Below are positions 12,135 to 24,558 of a stretch of DNA of 64,000 bases, piece by piece. Position 1 is the stretch's first letter. The number at the start of each line of letters is the position of its first letter. The translations under genes were made by a program, and so were the position numbers. This DNA comes from Calliopum simillimum (taxonomy: Eukaryota > Arthropoda > Insecta > Diptera > Lauxaniidae). The notes under the pieces were generated by a model. It searched no databases. It was given only the letters and a program-made list of their open reading frames with translations, and was not told the DNA's origin. The DNA is taken from the NCBI GenBank assembly GCA_951812925.1, contig OX638371.1:118939124-119003123 (forward strand), in the 5' to 3' direction.

Positions 12135-14241
12135 CACGGGACATACAAATTATAAAAGCATTACATTGTGACGATAACGCAAAACATTTGCGTCATAATC
12201 ACCGGACGTGTCTTGGGACCGCGCGTATGTACAGAAATAATCAAACTCCAAGGCAGTGGCAACTTCCAAATTTAGCAGTTAATGAGACTAAAGCAATTTT
12301 GATGGTTTTGGCTTGAATAAAAAGAGCAGGACAATAGAAAAAGGAAAAGACTGAACGTTTGTTAGAAGCCAAATCTATTTATTGCATGGTATTTTTCGCT
12401 GTTTTGGTAAAAACTAAAAAAAAGTTGCTGTTTTGGCAAACTTTAATTTAATGAACGTGTTTTTTTTTACTTACTACTAGTTTTTTCGTAGGAATGGTGG
12501 CGGGTGCTGGTACTGGCGGACTTATCGCTTTAATTGCCTGCGTTGGCGGTTGAAAAATCTCCGCTGGCTGCTTAACGTAAAACAGATTTACTCCAAAGTG
12601 TGAAATTTTGTTGGATTTTTAAAAACCGTCGAGAGAAAGAAAATTTGAACTCAAATACTGAAGTCACAGTGGGACACGGCGACTTTCGGTGAACGTTTGA
12701 GTGACGTTTGACTTTGGTTTTAGCGACGGTAGAAACGCAATCGACGCAATTTACGCGGTGACAAGAAAGTTACGCGATTTTTAAAAATTTTTTTAAATTT
12801 TTTTCAAATTAATTCGTATCGTTACTGTTCTCAGATTTTTAGAAAAAGAAAATTTTTTTTTTTTTTTGTGTTGAAAACAAGCTACAAAGTCGTCGTCGCT
12901 CGGGTACCGGATATTATAGAACCGCGCGATTTTTTCAAAAATTTTCTGCTCGAAATTTTTTTTGTTTTTGTTTAAATTGTTTAATTTTAGACCGTTTAAA
13001 AACCCGTTTTGCAAAAATGCTGACTGCTACAAATGAATTTTTCACAACATTGAGAGAAGCTCTTGAGATTTTCTTTAATTTTTTGTTGTAGTTGTTGTTG
13101 TTGTAACTTTGAAGCTCTTTGAGACTGATTGCAATTAAACGCGTTTAGAATGCTGTGGTTGTTGTCGATTTTCTTATTTATTTGAATTGATTTAATTAAA
13201 TATTTGTTTTTTTTTTTTTAATTTGATTTGTTTTAACTAGGCTACGCTACGGAACGCTGGGGAACGCAACGACTGTTGGACTCGCTTGTCTGATAACGAC
13301 TGAAGGGCCAACAATGCCAGCTAAACGTGAGCAAATTGAGCGTGCAAACGAGACACAGAGAAAGAATGAGAGCGCGCGAGCGATGGTGTTTTGCAAAAAA
13401 GCGATGAGCGATTCCGGTACCCCTACTATTTTTGGGGTTGCCGTGCAAAAATCAATTTCCTTGCGATTAAAATACAAAATTCCGTTCACAAACCGGAAAC
13501 GGAATCGGCGAAATTACGACGGCTTCCGTTTAATGCGTTTCGCGCGCAAAATATGGCGCTTTCAAAAAGTGAAAGAAAGCTAAGAAATTCGTCTTATCCG
13601 CTTAAACGTGACGTTATTTTTGTCGGAGAAGCGTTCTCGTTGTTAATCGATCGATCGCTGCTGACTCGTGGAACGTTTATTAACGAATGCGAATGCTACC
13701 TAAAACATAAAATCCTAGTCCGGGGTCGCCGGTTTGCGGGACACGTACGTGGCTGTTGCTGAAATAAATGCAGGAGAAAAACTTTTTATAAGGGTTTCAG
13801 AGAGAGAGCGCAAGCCTTAAGAACACACTTAGCAGAGTTACCATCGGCGGAAGAAAACGATGTAAGAGAACTTTAAGGAAACATTTCTTTTATGAACGCA
13901 GTCGACCATATCTTCAAAAAAACAAAGAGCTTTTATATGCAACACAAAGATAGATTTTCTAATAGAACTTCTTAAAGTTTTGACTAAGAGAAGAATTTGC
14001 CATTTTATGGAAACAATCAACGCAACAATAAGATAGACATCTCCATATGAGCAGCATATCAACTGTTCTCATTAATAACATATTGTAGCAGAGCACCTTT
14101 CACAAACAAACTGAATGATGTAACGTCAAGAGTACCGTGTACAAAAATGAACAATTGAGAAACACCAAATCCGCACACCTTAAACGAAAAAAGGCGTTCT
14201 CCGATGCAACAAAAACCAAGTATGCACCTTAGACCATAAGT
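12135..14241. other. Less AT-rich region; possible host promoter or 5' exon, unassigned
   Basis: From about 12480 to 13800 the sequence is visibly richer in G+C and CpG than its surroundings, with GAGA-type runs (AGAGAGAGAG near 13800) and TTGTTGTTG near 13090. On the minus strand, an open segment at about 12460-12615 gives a Pro/Ala-rich stretch (ISPPVPAPATIPTKK) ending at a stop, with no start codon. The overlapping open frames at 13242-13762 show no known domain and run on both strands. This could be host regulatory DNA or a short exon; I cannot decide. Confidence 0.3.
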
Positions 14242-15432
14242 ATATCGACGCATGATACGAAAAGTAGGATGATTCAATTCTCCTACGAAAAGTAGGTTTT
14301 CAAAAATTATAGGACGAAAAATAGGACGTTTCAAACTTATTTGGACGAAAAATAGGTTGTTTAATTATATATGACTAGGTTTCTTCGAAGTTTTGTGTAT
14401 AAAAGTAGGACGTTAAAGTTTTTATGTCGAAAAATAGGATGTCTGAATATTTTGGACGAAAACTAGGACGTTTCGATGCCTTGCACGGAAACTAGGTTGA
14501 CGTTGATTCTTGCAGCGTATTTTTGGCAAAACCTAGGGTGTTTCTTATTTTGTTACATCAATTTCCTAATGTAAATGAAATATTAATATCAGGTATAAGT
14601 TATTAAGTGAAAGAACGATGAGAAAATTTAACATATCTACATATATATAAAGAGGTAAACGAAATCGGCTCAGTCCTTTTCTATGCCTAAATTTCAACAT
14701 ATTCACTTGATTTTTTTTGCTGGAAAAGCTGTGAAAAGTAGCAGTGCATAGGATATTTTTAGATAGGCGGTGCCACGCCCCTTCATAGAATACACGTTTT
14801 CACATTTAAAACTAATGTTTGGCTCTTTTAGACGGTTTGCCATAAACACAACTTCAAACCACTTTTTAAAAGCGCAACACGTTGCTGAGCAAGAGATTCT
14901 CAAGTATCCAAGGATAAAAATAGGGTTTTACTTTACGGATAATCATTTTTGAAAACATTCTGAATTTAATCATATTCATCTGTTATGTGATTGTTAGTTT
15001 GCTGTAGATTTGTTTAGGCTAATCCACGTTTTATTTTAGCCATCTCCGCTGCTGTATGTTTAGTTCGAGCATCAAAACAATAAATATTTAAGCAGATTTG
15101 TTAATGACACAAGCATTTTATTTCATGCATAAGCTAAAAGAAGCTCACAACGAAGGTTAAGGTTCATTTAAATACATAAAATAAGCTAACTAATTTTTAT
15201 ATGCGCTTATGACATGATTCACCCTTTTTAAATATGAAACATCTTATGTTTCCTCTAAAAGTTTAACACAACCTTCTTTTCGTAACAAATTATGAAACTT
15301 CCTACTTTTCGTAAAAAAAGTTTGAAACGTCCTACTTTTCGTCCAAGAATGTAAAACATCCTATTTTTCATAAAAAAATATGAACCATCATACTTTTCGG
15401 ATCATCCTACTTTTCGTATCATGCGTCGATAT
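14242..15432. mobile_element. Foldback element with GAAAAGTAGGATG repeats
   Basis: The ends ATATCGACGCATGATACGAA (14242) and its complement (to 15432) are inverted repeats. Just inside each end lie several copies of ACGAAAAGTAGGA or ACGAAAAATAGGACG: direct from 14258 to about 14500, inverted from about 15290 to 15420. The 700-bp centre has no recognisable gene. A copy of GGCGGTGCCACGCCCCTTCA occurs near 14766, the same motif as in the tandem-core family. Confidence 0.75.
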
Positions 15433-15623
15433 GATCGAAACTTAATACTTGCAAAATCGCATCAGATCCGTCTTTCCCTTTTTTTTCTTAGTTTTTATGT
15501 TGCGGCATTATCTCCATACAAAACAAAAAAAAAAAAAAATAATTAAATAATAAAACAAGCAAAAGTAAAAAATATCGCATATAGATTTTGAGATATCTTA
15601 ACCCTAAAAACCACAAAAAATAA

Positions 15624-15769
15624 TTTTTTGCTAAGTATATAGATAGCAAGGCGCTAAAATTAAGTTTTTTTAAAGAATGTAAATTTTATATCGGATTTTT
15701 TGCTAAGTATATAGATAGCAAGGTGCTAAAATTAAGTTTTTTTTTAAAGAATGTAAATTTTATATCGGA
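15624..15769 (+). repeat. Direct tandem duplication (two ~73-bp units)
   Basis: Units 15624-15695 and 15696-15769 both read TTTTTTGCTAAGTATATAGA...ATATCGGA, differing by one internal base (GGCGC/GGTGC) and the length of a T-run. Near identity indicates a recent duplication. Confidence 0.9.
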
Positions 15770-16033
15770 TTATAATAGATATGACCTAAGGGAACAAATT
15801 TCGTTTTTTGTTTTTGCCTGCTAGAATTATTTTTTGCATAGGGCTTCTTTAATTTATATTAATAGCTATAACTTTATTTCATTTAATCTGATTTAGAAAG
15901 TTCGCAAGACATATTTTTTAGTAAATATAAGGTTTTGAAAAACATTACAAATTTTGCACCATCATAAACATTTTTAATAGTAAATAGATTTAAGCCTCTA
16001 TGAAATAAAGAAATATAAAGTCAGGCCAATGAC

Positions 16034-16299
16034 GTCAATTGAGGAGTGGCCAAAGAGAATAAGTACCATTTCGAGGCAAAGTATCATTACATATATGAAA
16101 CGGGTGACATATTGTTACAAGTTAATAAAATTGTTTTCTGTTTTCACTAAAAATTTACTTGATAGTGTAAAATTCATGTCATTATGTGAAAAAATTATAA
16201 CATTCAAATAACCGACTATAAAGCACATAAAAAGTATGACATTAATTTTGCCTCGAAATGGTACTTAGGCCCTTTGGAACGGCCACTCCTCAATTGTTG
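16034..16299. mobile_element. Small TIR element (MITE-like, ~265 bp)
   Basis: CAATTGAGGAGTGGCC...AAGTACCATTTCGAGGCAAA at the left pairs with TTTGCCTCGAAATGGTACTT...GGCCACTCCTCAATTG at the right. Arms are about 46 bp and the centre about 170 bp. No protein. The target duplication is unclear. Confidence 0.75.
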
Positions 16300-18716
16300 A
16301 ATTTCTTATTCAATATAAATCCTGCAGCTCAGAAAACAACATATAAGTCCCGAAACATCCTGCAATCACTCTCCATTAGCGCAGTTTCATTATGGCACGA
16401 TGGTAATACCCAATTAGAGTGAATCATAAGAGCGAACGCTACATTTTATGTGAGAACACTACAAACTGCGGAAATTCCTTTATAGTGCGGGTGGTTGCAT
16501 TACAACATATACACACAACTAGACTTTAACAGTATACCTTTATTATTGTAAATTGTGTATACCGTTATCTTCATTCCAACACCGTAGCACTCAGTTTCCA
16601 GGAAGCTGAAAGGAAGCAGTGTCCCCTATTACCAACATCAACATGAGGGGGTGGCACGCGCATACAAATCTGAACACGTTGTGCGCAACTGCGTGCCAAC
16701 AAAACTCAGGAAGTAGCGAAATTTTAAGAACGGTCGTCTCTTGGTTTCGAGGTACACGGACACGGCAGAAACATATCCAAAATGCTGTTTTTTGGCTATG
16801 CTCTGTAGTTCGTTCGTTTGTTCGCTTGTTTTGCAATTTTGTTGCTACTTTTGTCATTGTTGTTGCCGTAGTTGTTTTTGGCTGTAGTTATGTTATCAAT
16901 CGACAATTGCAATGATGACGGCAAACAGCCCCAGGCACCCGCATATTGCATTTGAACTTATGTTTTCACCACTGCCACCACCTCCACGGACCCCATGAAA
17001 AACTCGCATGTTATAATTTTTATTGTTTCTTTTTTTTTTTGAGATTTATGCGTCAATTGCGTATTTTCATACGGAAGTTGACGGTACTGGCCCGCAGGTG
17101 TTAAGACCATTTGTCAGCACACATTGAGTACCTCCAGTTCACTTTCAACTGCATCATGTGAGAAGTATCAAAATAAAAGTCGCAAATTAAAAGAAATATT
17201 TGGAAAAAAACAGAAAAAATCAAAGAAACGCAAGCGCAGTTGTTTTCGAATTTGGTAGCAAAAGACGAATTTCCCAAAAATAAATTTGCAAAAATTTTTA
17301 ATTCAACGAAACTGTCAACTTGACATTGTACGACGCGTTCTATGTGCGTCAGCACCCGTAGACTCCGCAGTTCAGTCCCCCCGTCTATAGCACTTTGCAA
17401 TATACCCACAGTGGTATACAATTCCAGGCAGCTTTACCACCACTCGACCTCCACCAACCGTCTAAATCACTCCCGTTCGTTCTGTTGTTCCTCTCACTGA
17501 GTGATTTACAGGTTTTAAATTCCAACACTCACAAACAAATCACAGTTTTACCGCTACAATAAAAATCCCAAGGAACTCAAGCGCTGAGAATTGCTTTGTT
17601 GTAGTAGTTGTTGTTGGTGGTGTTGTAGTCGATGTTACAATTTACAAAACATGTTGTCGAAATGGAAATTTCCCATGGCACAGGGAATAAAATCTTACGC
17701 TCTCATGTTCTCTTGGTCCTTTTTAGTGAAAAACGCTCTCTTGTACATGCGCCACGTGGCACCACAGCTGAGTATTTGGCATTGTGTCGTCGGTGCGGTG
17801 GCTGCCATGACAATTTTATCAGTCCATGATAACTGCCTGCTGCTGGAAGTGATGCTCGACACTCGCCGCTTTAAACAAAGAGTTGTCTGTATTTCTTTGA
17901 ATTTTTTTTTGTTGTTGTTGTTGTTGTAGTGCTTAGTGGCTTTGTCTTGTGTGTACGTATTTATGTATGTACATGCAAAGAAGCGCTGACAAGAAGACAG
18001 TTTCAGACTTTTCGAGATTCATTAGTTTTATTGCTCAACTAGATCTTTGATTTTGGAATTTGTGATGCTGTTTGGTCATGTTATTGTGGCTGTTTATGTT
18101 CCAAACTCTTATGTTCCACCTAACTGCCATTACATTATCAGCTTAATATTATTCATATTATCCTGCAATTTTGAAGATTCTACTATATGTGGCTATTTTC
18201 CAAGACTTATCATATGAATGCAAAATCGACCACTTCCAGTTACATTGATTTTCATGTTCATAAAAATGTTAAGGCATTTTTGATCCATCGGCTTATTTTC
18301 TTACAGTGTGCTTAGATAAAATAGGAGACTTATGTTCTTTTGTGAAATAATATTTTTGAAAACACATATTAATATAAATGATGTGTCGCTAAGCACGAAT
18401 CTGCAACAAAAAATACAAATTTTTTAGGGGTTCTTACCCGTAGAGATCACTCGGCATGCTTTGAACTGGCACCTGAGGCGCGGTCGACCCAGTGCATACA
18501 AAAAGCGGAAACTTATAGTGCTGTCACGCAGCCAGACAGATGGAGAAATTTTTGAAATTTTCTGTGCTTAGTTCAACCATATACGTGGATGCAAACCTTC
18601 TTGCTGAAAATGTGCAACTACACAGTTGATTGTTGCCATTGCGAATGCGCTCCAACCATTTAAAAACACGATATTAATCACGATTGATCTTTAATTTTTG
18701 AAATGAAATTTCATAA
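16300..18716. other. No recognisable gene; probable host noncoding DNA
   Basis: Mixed composition with runs such as TTGTTGTTGTTG (about 17610 and 17910) and several short overlapping open frames on both strands, none with a known domain or conserved-looking codon pattern. I see no TE ends. It may be intergenic or intronic host sequence. Confidence 0.4.
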
Positions 18717-18919
18717 CACTAGTTACAAATAATTAAAAAATTTCTGAACTTTAGGTGCCACTATTCATTATCTATGAAAAATCGGCTGCTGATTCCGAAA
18801 ATCACATTATTTTTTTTTTTCACGTCGTTTTTGAGATATCGGTCATTGTCGGTTTTTGGACTGAAAAAATATAGAGTTCAAAGGGATTTCGCCTAGTTCT
18901 GGACCCCTTAAAGTTGATA

Positions 18920-19335
18920 TAATTAATTTTTTTTTTTTTTTTTTTTTTGAATTTGGCGGCCATTTTAGTACAAAAAGGTCTTATTATAACACATCCTTTT
19001 ATAATTTTTTTGGAATTCTCGTTAAATTTTCTTTAATTCGGTGATGCATTTATTACACTAACTTTTTCATTTGAGGTCGAAAAAAATAGTTTTCTATGTC
19101 ACACAAGGGTTCTACACGCGCTACATTTTATCTGCTTGAGCCTTTATTTGGATTGTTCTTGAACAATATTTTTTTGTGACCTCAAATTAAATAATTGGTA
19201 TGATAAGTATACTACCGAATTTAAGAAAATTTAACGGAGATTAAAAAAAAAAAAAATTATAAAAGGGCATATTAGGAAGACTTTTTTCGTACTAAAATGG
19301 TCGCCAGTGTCAAAAAAAAATTTTTAAAATATCAA
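18920..19335. repeat. Foldback repeat (~415 bp)
   Basis: GGCGGCCATTTTAGTACAAA, then TTTATAATTTTTTTGGAAT and TTGAGGTCGAAAAAAAT on the left pair with TTTTTGTGACCTCAAA and CGTACTAAAATGGTCGCC on the right. Non-coding. Confidence 0.75.
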
Positions 19336-20214
19336 CTTTAAAGTTACTGAACTTCGCAAAATCTTTTTGAACTCTTAAACCCAATACACTTTTAAAAACC
19401 ATATACATTTAGCTTAAAGTTTCTTCCAAAATAAGTTTTCTCTAAAACGGTAGGGTAATAAAATTTTTTTTCTAAAACAAGTCAGAAAATCAATTTTAAC
19501 CCTGTAACTCCTCATTGGTACATTTTAAACCTTACTTAATACACAAATTTATAGCACATTAATTAAAAAAAAAAAAATGGAAATATAGGCAAAATTAAAT
19601 TCGGCTATTTTTTATTCAATTGTATGCAACTTTTCCATTTTTCCATCGATTTTCTTAAATAGTAGGGGAACTGATGCTATTGTGGTATAGTTTTTCAATG
19701 TGGTACGGTCGCATATCTCCGATTTGGGAAAGAACCTGCGAACGTCACTGCTTTTATCCTGTCGAAAAACATGAAAAACCAGGGATGTGTTGCTGTCATG
19801 GACCAAACAAAATTTTTCTGATGTCAGTTGAACGAAACGTAAATCGCGTGTGGTTGATTTTTTTTCCGGATTTTTTGCAAAAAAATGTTGTTAAGAAAAA
19901 GTTGCTTTTTGGTGAAGTTCAATTTATATTCAATTAAGGTAAGTGAAAAATATTGCGATGCAAGTGTTTAACTATGAAAATTCACAAAGTTTCCAATTTA
20001 GTTTTTACAATTTTGTAATTTCTAAAGATTGGCCAGTGTGGTATAGTCGGGATTCGCTAATGTGGTATATGAATATTTCTTGTTATTCTTAACATTATTT
20101 CATTGCTGTTTATTTTTTATAAAAACTATGAGTTTGAGGACCAATGTATGTGTTATTATGAACTTATTTCATACCTTTCAAACTTTATATTTGGTATGTA
20201 TGGTTAAGTATACC

Positions 20215-22041
20215 TAGTGGCGGTTCTAAGTAATTTGCCGCCCTAGGCACTTATTTTTTTGCCGCCCCCCTTCAGATTTTTTTATAGTCAAAGAAACTTA
20301 TAATAAAACAAAAAAATAGATTACATTAACACTTTAATGATTTGTATGTTTAAATACATCGTTTATTCATACATTAAAAAATTTTTCGTCTAATTTTGTT
20401 AAGTGCAAATTGGTGAATTATAAATACCTTCACAATCTATTTCAAGCAAAATATCTTTTTCTATTGTTTAAATAGCAATTTAATTTTTGACTCGCTTTAG
20501 AACAGAGAAAAACATTTCAGGAGTGGAATTGGAAATTGGTGTACATTCGCACATTGTACACGCTATGTCAATATTTGGGAATAATGTGCAAAGATCATTC
20601 TCAGAAGAATTTGACGCAAATCCTGATGCAAATTTTGTACTTAAGCTTTTTCAGCACAATAAGACTTGAACTAGAGAAGTTCGTCACTTAATGATTTTTC
20701 TAAATCTTCAGGAAAACTTTTTCGTAATAATTCAGCTTTTCGCGTAGTTCATTGTTTTCCAAGGTTGCCATATCGATTAGACCGCCAAATTTTTCCAGAG
20801 CCTTCACATATGACACAGGTCATATTTTTAAATCACAGATCAACTGATCTAAAATTACATTGAATGTAGAAATTCTGAAATTATCGCTGCCACTAGTTTC
20901 CAAATCTCTTGTTACACCAAACTGCAATGCACACGTTATTTTTCTTGAAGAAACTGTTTTGTTTTCCTTAATGACAGATATCTCCAGAGCTTTTTTTTCG
21001 TAAAGATCAGATTCGTCACGAGTAGCTTGAATTATACTGATTAGGCCATCGCACAGTTCAACCACTTTCCCCAGGTTTGATTTGCCATCTTGCAAGATCG
21101 TGTTAAGGGCGTTAATGTTTTTTAATACAAAAATCCATATACACAAAAGAAATGATGGTTCTTATTTATTTCTTATACCTTGAGCTTCATATTGTACTTC
21201 ACCTTTTTCCTTGGAATCATTTTCAATGGCTTCAAGAGCCAGAGAACACGAACCGCATCACCATGAGCCGACCATCGCTCGCGGCCGCATAATTCATTCT
21301 CACGAATTCCCGTGATAAGAGGTCTTAAGCTTATAATCATTTAATCTTGTAGAAGAATAGGCCTGTTTCTTTTGACGCGTTTATACAATTGTGGTTATTT
21401 TCAAATTGCGATAACTCATGAACAGTGAGTCGTACAATAAAAACTCTAAGGAATTTTTTTATGGAGAATCACGTAACTAACTTCTAAATAACTACTTTTT
21501 TTTTACAAAAAATTAAAATTATTTATGTGGTTCTCCCTGAAAAAGAACCTTTTTATCATACGACTCACCGTTCATAAGTTATCGCAATTTGAAAATTACC
21601 ACAATTGTATATACGCGTCAAAAGAAACACGGCTAATATCTATTTCCATCACTCATTTTGCCGCCCTCTACAGTCCTTTTTGCCATTTGATAAGAGTTCT
21701 TGAGCTTATAGTCCTTTAGTCTTATAGAACAATATCTATTTCAGTCACTTATTTTGCCGCCCTGGGCATTGAGTAAACTTTTCTTAAATATCTTTTATAT
21801 TCGTCTTATTTAACCGAATGGTACATTACATGGTTGTTTTTAATCGGTAAAATCGTCCATTCGTATTGCTTATATAGTGCCGAATTGAAATATTTTCAAA
21901 GTACCATTTAGGTAAAATAAAATCAAGTTCAATACTTAAGTTATAAAAACTTTTTTTTTATCACTCCGAAAATTTGCCGCCCCCCAAAATCTGCCGCCCT
22001 AGGCAGGTGCCTACTGGTGCCTTAGGGTTAATCCGCCACTG
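20215..22041 (-). mobile_element. hAT transposon, degenerate, nested in P2
   Basis: The ends are TAGTGGCGGTTCTAAG (20215) and the complement of CAGTGGCGGATTAACC (ending 22041). Both are flanked by AGTATACC (20207-20214 and 22042-22049), a perfect 8-bp target duplication. GCCGCCC blocks lie just inside both ends. The minus strand carries remains of a hAT transposase. Length is 1827 bp, short for an autonomous hAT. Confidence 0.88.
20470..21310 (-). pseudogene. Decayed hAT transposase (ZMYM1-like type)
   Basis: Reading on the minus strand, RWSAHGDAVR appears near 21280, with the frame breaking soon after. The open segment 21146-20820 contains WIFVLKNINALNTILQDG and ends RISTFNVILDQLICDL. Further on (about 20600-20490) LFPNIDIACTM and EMFFSVLKRV resemble the C-terminal dimerisation region of hAT transposases. 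The order (RWS.R.DAV, a helical insertion with alternating 'L..IN..LQ', an 'R...FN.ILD.LI..L' block, hATC) is that of the ZMYM1-like hAT proteins common in insects. Stops and frameshifts make it non-functional, and the N-terminal and DDE parts are not visible. The identification rests on several short motifs in the right order inside a well-defined hAT element. Confidence 0.7.
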
Positions 22042-23205
22042 AGTATACCACATAACCCTACTTATATGTACCACATTACCAGCCCACTTTACAAGTACTG
22101 ATCAGTATGTATACCACATTGTGCCACCATATATACCATATTACCTCCCAACTTTTTGAAAACAGCTTTTTTTGACTTTTTTCAGATTTTGCTCAATAAC
22201 TTTTTTTTAATGAAATTGCACACATTTTATTGAAATATATTCTGTAGCCAATACTTCAATGATTAGCATCACAAAATTTGACTGGAATTGATCTAACGGT
22301 TCACTTTGAAATTCCACCTAAACATTAGGTATACCACAATAGAATCAGTTCCCTTATCTTATTTTTCTCATAAATATATAAGGGGCATTCCATTGTGACT
22401 CACTCACTTAACATTTTGCTATATATTATGACAAAACTTTGGTCATTACTGCGAAAATAGTCTCAAAAAATAACTAAAGAACCTAAGACTGCTTAAGACG
22501 ATCTTTGGTGACAATTCAAAGCCACATAAGGCAAGTGGTCATAAATCAAATTTGGACCGATTTGCTTTTTGATCAAAAATCGGCCCAAGCTGCTACTCCT
22601 TATTGTCATAGGCAATATCGTAATAATAAGTTTTGAAGTAAAAAACAATGTCTTATAAGAAATAAAAATTTTATGGTTGATTATGAAATATAAAAGAGCC
22701 GAATAGAGATAAATATGCTAGAAAAAGTTCTCTTTTATAATTTTTTAAAAATTCTTTTAGAGATAAGTGAACAATGGACCTTTTACATTATGAAATTGTT
22801 TAAATTGAGATAATCAGATTAATTTAATTTGTTTTTCATTTTCTGTTTTGATAAGAAAACAAAACGATTGGAACATTTTTTTTCTCTTGTATCGAATAAA
22901 TTTGTATGTTGTTTTGAGAAATCAATTTATTTCGCCGAAACTAACAAACCAACCAAAAAGTGATGTAAATTTCATTTAGAGGTAAGTGAATTACCTTTAA
23001 TTTTACGTACAGTACGTTTAAAGTTCTTGAGATATGTGTAATTAAGTGGAACCATATTTTCTTCTTAGTCCAAAACCCGAAAATGAACGAAATCTCGAAA
23101 ACGGTGTTAAAGAGAAATAAAATTTAGAGATTTTCGGAATCAGCCGCCGATTTTTCATATAAAATAAACAATGGTATTAAAAGTTCATTTTGGCTGTAAC
23201 TAGTG

Positions 23206-24480
23206 TAATTTTTTTTTTTTTTCTATGCATTTTGCTTTTGAAAAGTTGGTGTTTTTACTCAAAAACATGGAACAGTAAGAACAGTGCTTTGATGGAAGCT
23301 AAAAAGTGTAATTTTTGTTCTTGTGTCGTGCTCTTTTTTCCGCAAATCTCATTTGCACAATTCTGACAAAAAAAAAATTAACAATACATAACGCTCTTAA
23401 CAAAAAACTAGTAGATATTCAGATGGAAGTGTGCGCAGTACTTAAATCGCATCTAATCAAGCTATTTTCCTAAACAAACTTCAAATCACACGAATATTTA
23501 TTTTTAGTTACTAATAAACGTAATAAAAATGTATTAACTCCGCAATAAAAACAAAGATTTTGCACATTTCGATAGAGCGAGATATCCTTCATTTAACATC
23601 TGTTTTTGCAATAAAAAAATGCCAATAAAGGACCTTTAATTTTTTATGTGTACCGTACACGCTCGCATCGTCATTATTTTTGCAACACAGGAATCGCAAA
23701 CATTACTCTCCTATCGGCGTTGCTGTCGGTGCCACGAGCACTAACAGCAGCAGCAGTCGGTAGCACATTAGGGGATCCTACACTTTCCATTCTGTTCAAA
23801 ACAGTTTACCCGTTATTATTTATGTTCCGTTATCGGTTTACCATAACTTTGGCTTTAATACAACAATCACTACTCACCTTTTTTACGATGTGCTGTGAGT
23901 ATGCGGGGGGCGGACGGGATTCCATATTTTTCTCGTGTTTCTGATAAAAATTGCCAAGGGATGTTTGGATGCCTGAATATTGTTGGGTTTCTGGGTGTTT
24001 TTTTTTTTTTGCTTTGCATTGTGCTGCGACTACGAGTGGAAGTATGGGGCAAATACATAAAGCAAGGAAGCAATAACAACATAAAGATACAACGAAGTCT
24101 GCTTGGAACATATTTAAGCGAATGCTCGCACAACAGCAGAGGAGGGAAGTATACCTACGGAACGTAGTAAATGTGCTTCTTCGCTCGATACGTGTAAATT
24201 ATGAACTGGTGATTGTGTTAGCGATCCCGGTATTCATTCATTTGGGTTACAATGAAACCCGTCGCACATACATCACCCATTAAACCAAAAATCATTCCAT
24301 GATAAACCCAAAACCATATGGCGACCCTAAGTAAGGGTATAAGGAATGAGGAAAACCGCATAAGAACAATATTTTAGCGGTCATTTAGCGAACGGTATTG
24401 AATTTTTGAATTAGGTTCGTTTTTTGTTTTTTCTTTGTTATCCTGTTTTGAGAAAAAGTGTTTTAAATTGACCTACTGGC
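23206..24480. other. No recognisable gene; probable host noncoding DNA
   Basis: From about 23640 to 24350 composition is less AT-rich and there are overlapping short open frames on both strands without domains. A short CAG run (AGCAGCAGCAG near 23749) is present. It is bounded by the CACTA-like element and the retrotransposon. Confidence 0.4.
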
Positions 24481-24558
24481 AAATGGAACTGGAATGACCT
24501 AAATGGAATTCCATTCAGGAGGAATGAAAATTTAAGTGATATATTTGATAAATTTTGC

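Larger units (their letters stand above)
19660..22359. mobile_element. Pogo-like element (copy P2) interrupted by a hAT
   Basis: The left end AGTAGGGGAACTGATGCTAT continues TGTGGTATA; the right end is TATACCACAATAGAATCAGT then TCCCTTA, an imperfect inverted match. TGTGGTATA or close forms recur inward near 19681, 19700, 20037 and 20062 on the left and inverted near 22067 and 22112 on the right. This architecture and the AGTAGGGGAA start match the pogo-like elements at 202-1457 and 51905-53097. No clear transposase remains. The open frame at 19674-19937 has no domain I recognise. Confidence 0.65.
18717..23205. mobile_element. CACTA-like TIR element hosting a nested stack
   Basis: CACTAGTTAC at 18717 is matched by GTAACTAGTG ending at 23205, and TAA flanks both sides (18714-18716 and 23206-23208). 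Imperfect inverted similarity continues about 150-200 bp inward; for example AAAAATCGGC, GCTGATTCCGAAAAT and TTTTTGGACT each have a complement near 23160, 23140 and 23070. The 3-bp duplication and CACTA start fit the EnSpm/CACTA class, but no transposase is visible. A foldback (18920-19335) and a pogo-like element (19660-22359) lie inside. Confidence 0.5.

Noticed and set aside
12119..12316. 65-codon open frame across the right end of the Transib-like element
   Set aside because: It starts inside the terminal inverted repeat and has no domain.
13242..13762. Overlapping open frames of 68-123 codons on both strands
   Set aside because: No domain, no consistent frame, and similar length on both strands, as expected for a less AT-rich region.
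17101..17421. 106-codon minus-strand frame
   Set aside because: No recognisable motif; a hydrophobic patch comes from an AT-rich stretch.
23648..24167. Four overlapping 87-98 codon frames
   Set aside because: They lie on both strands with no domain and no splice or start context to prefer one.
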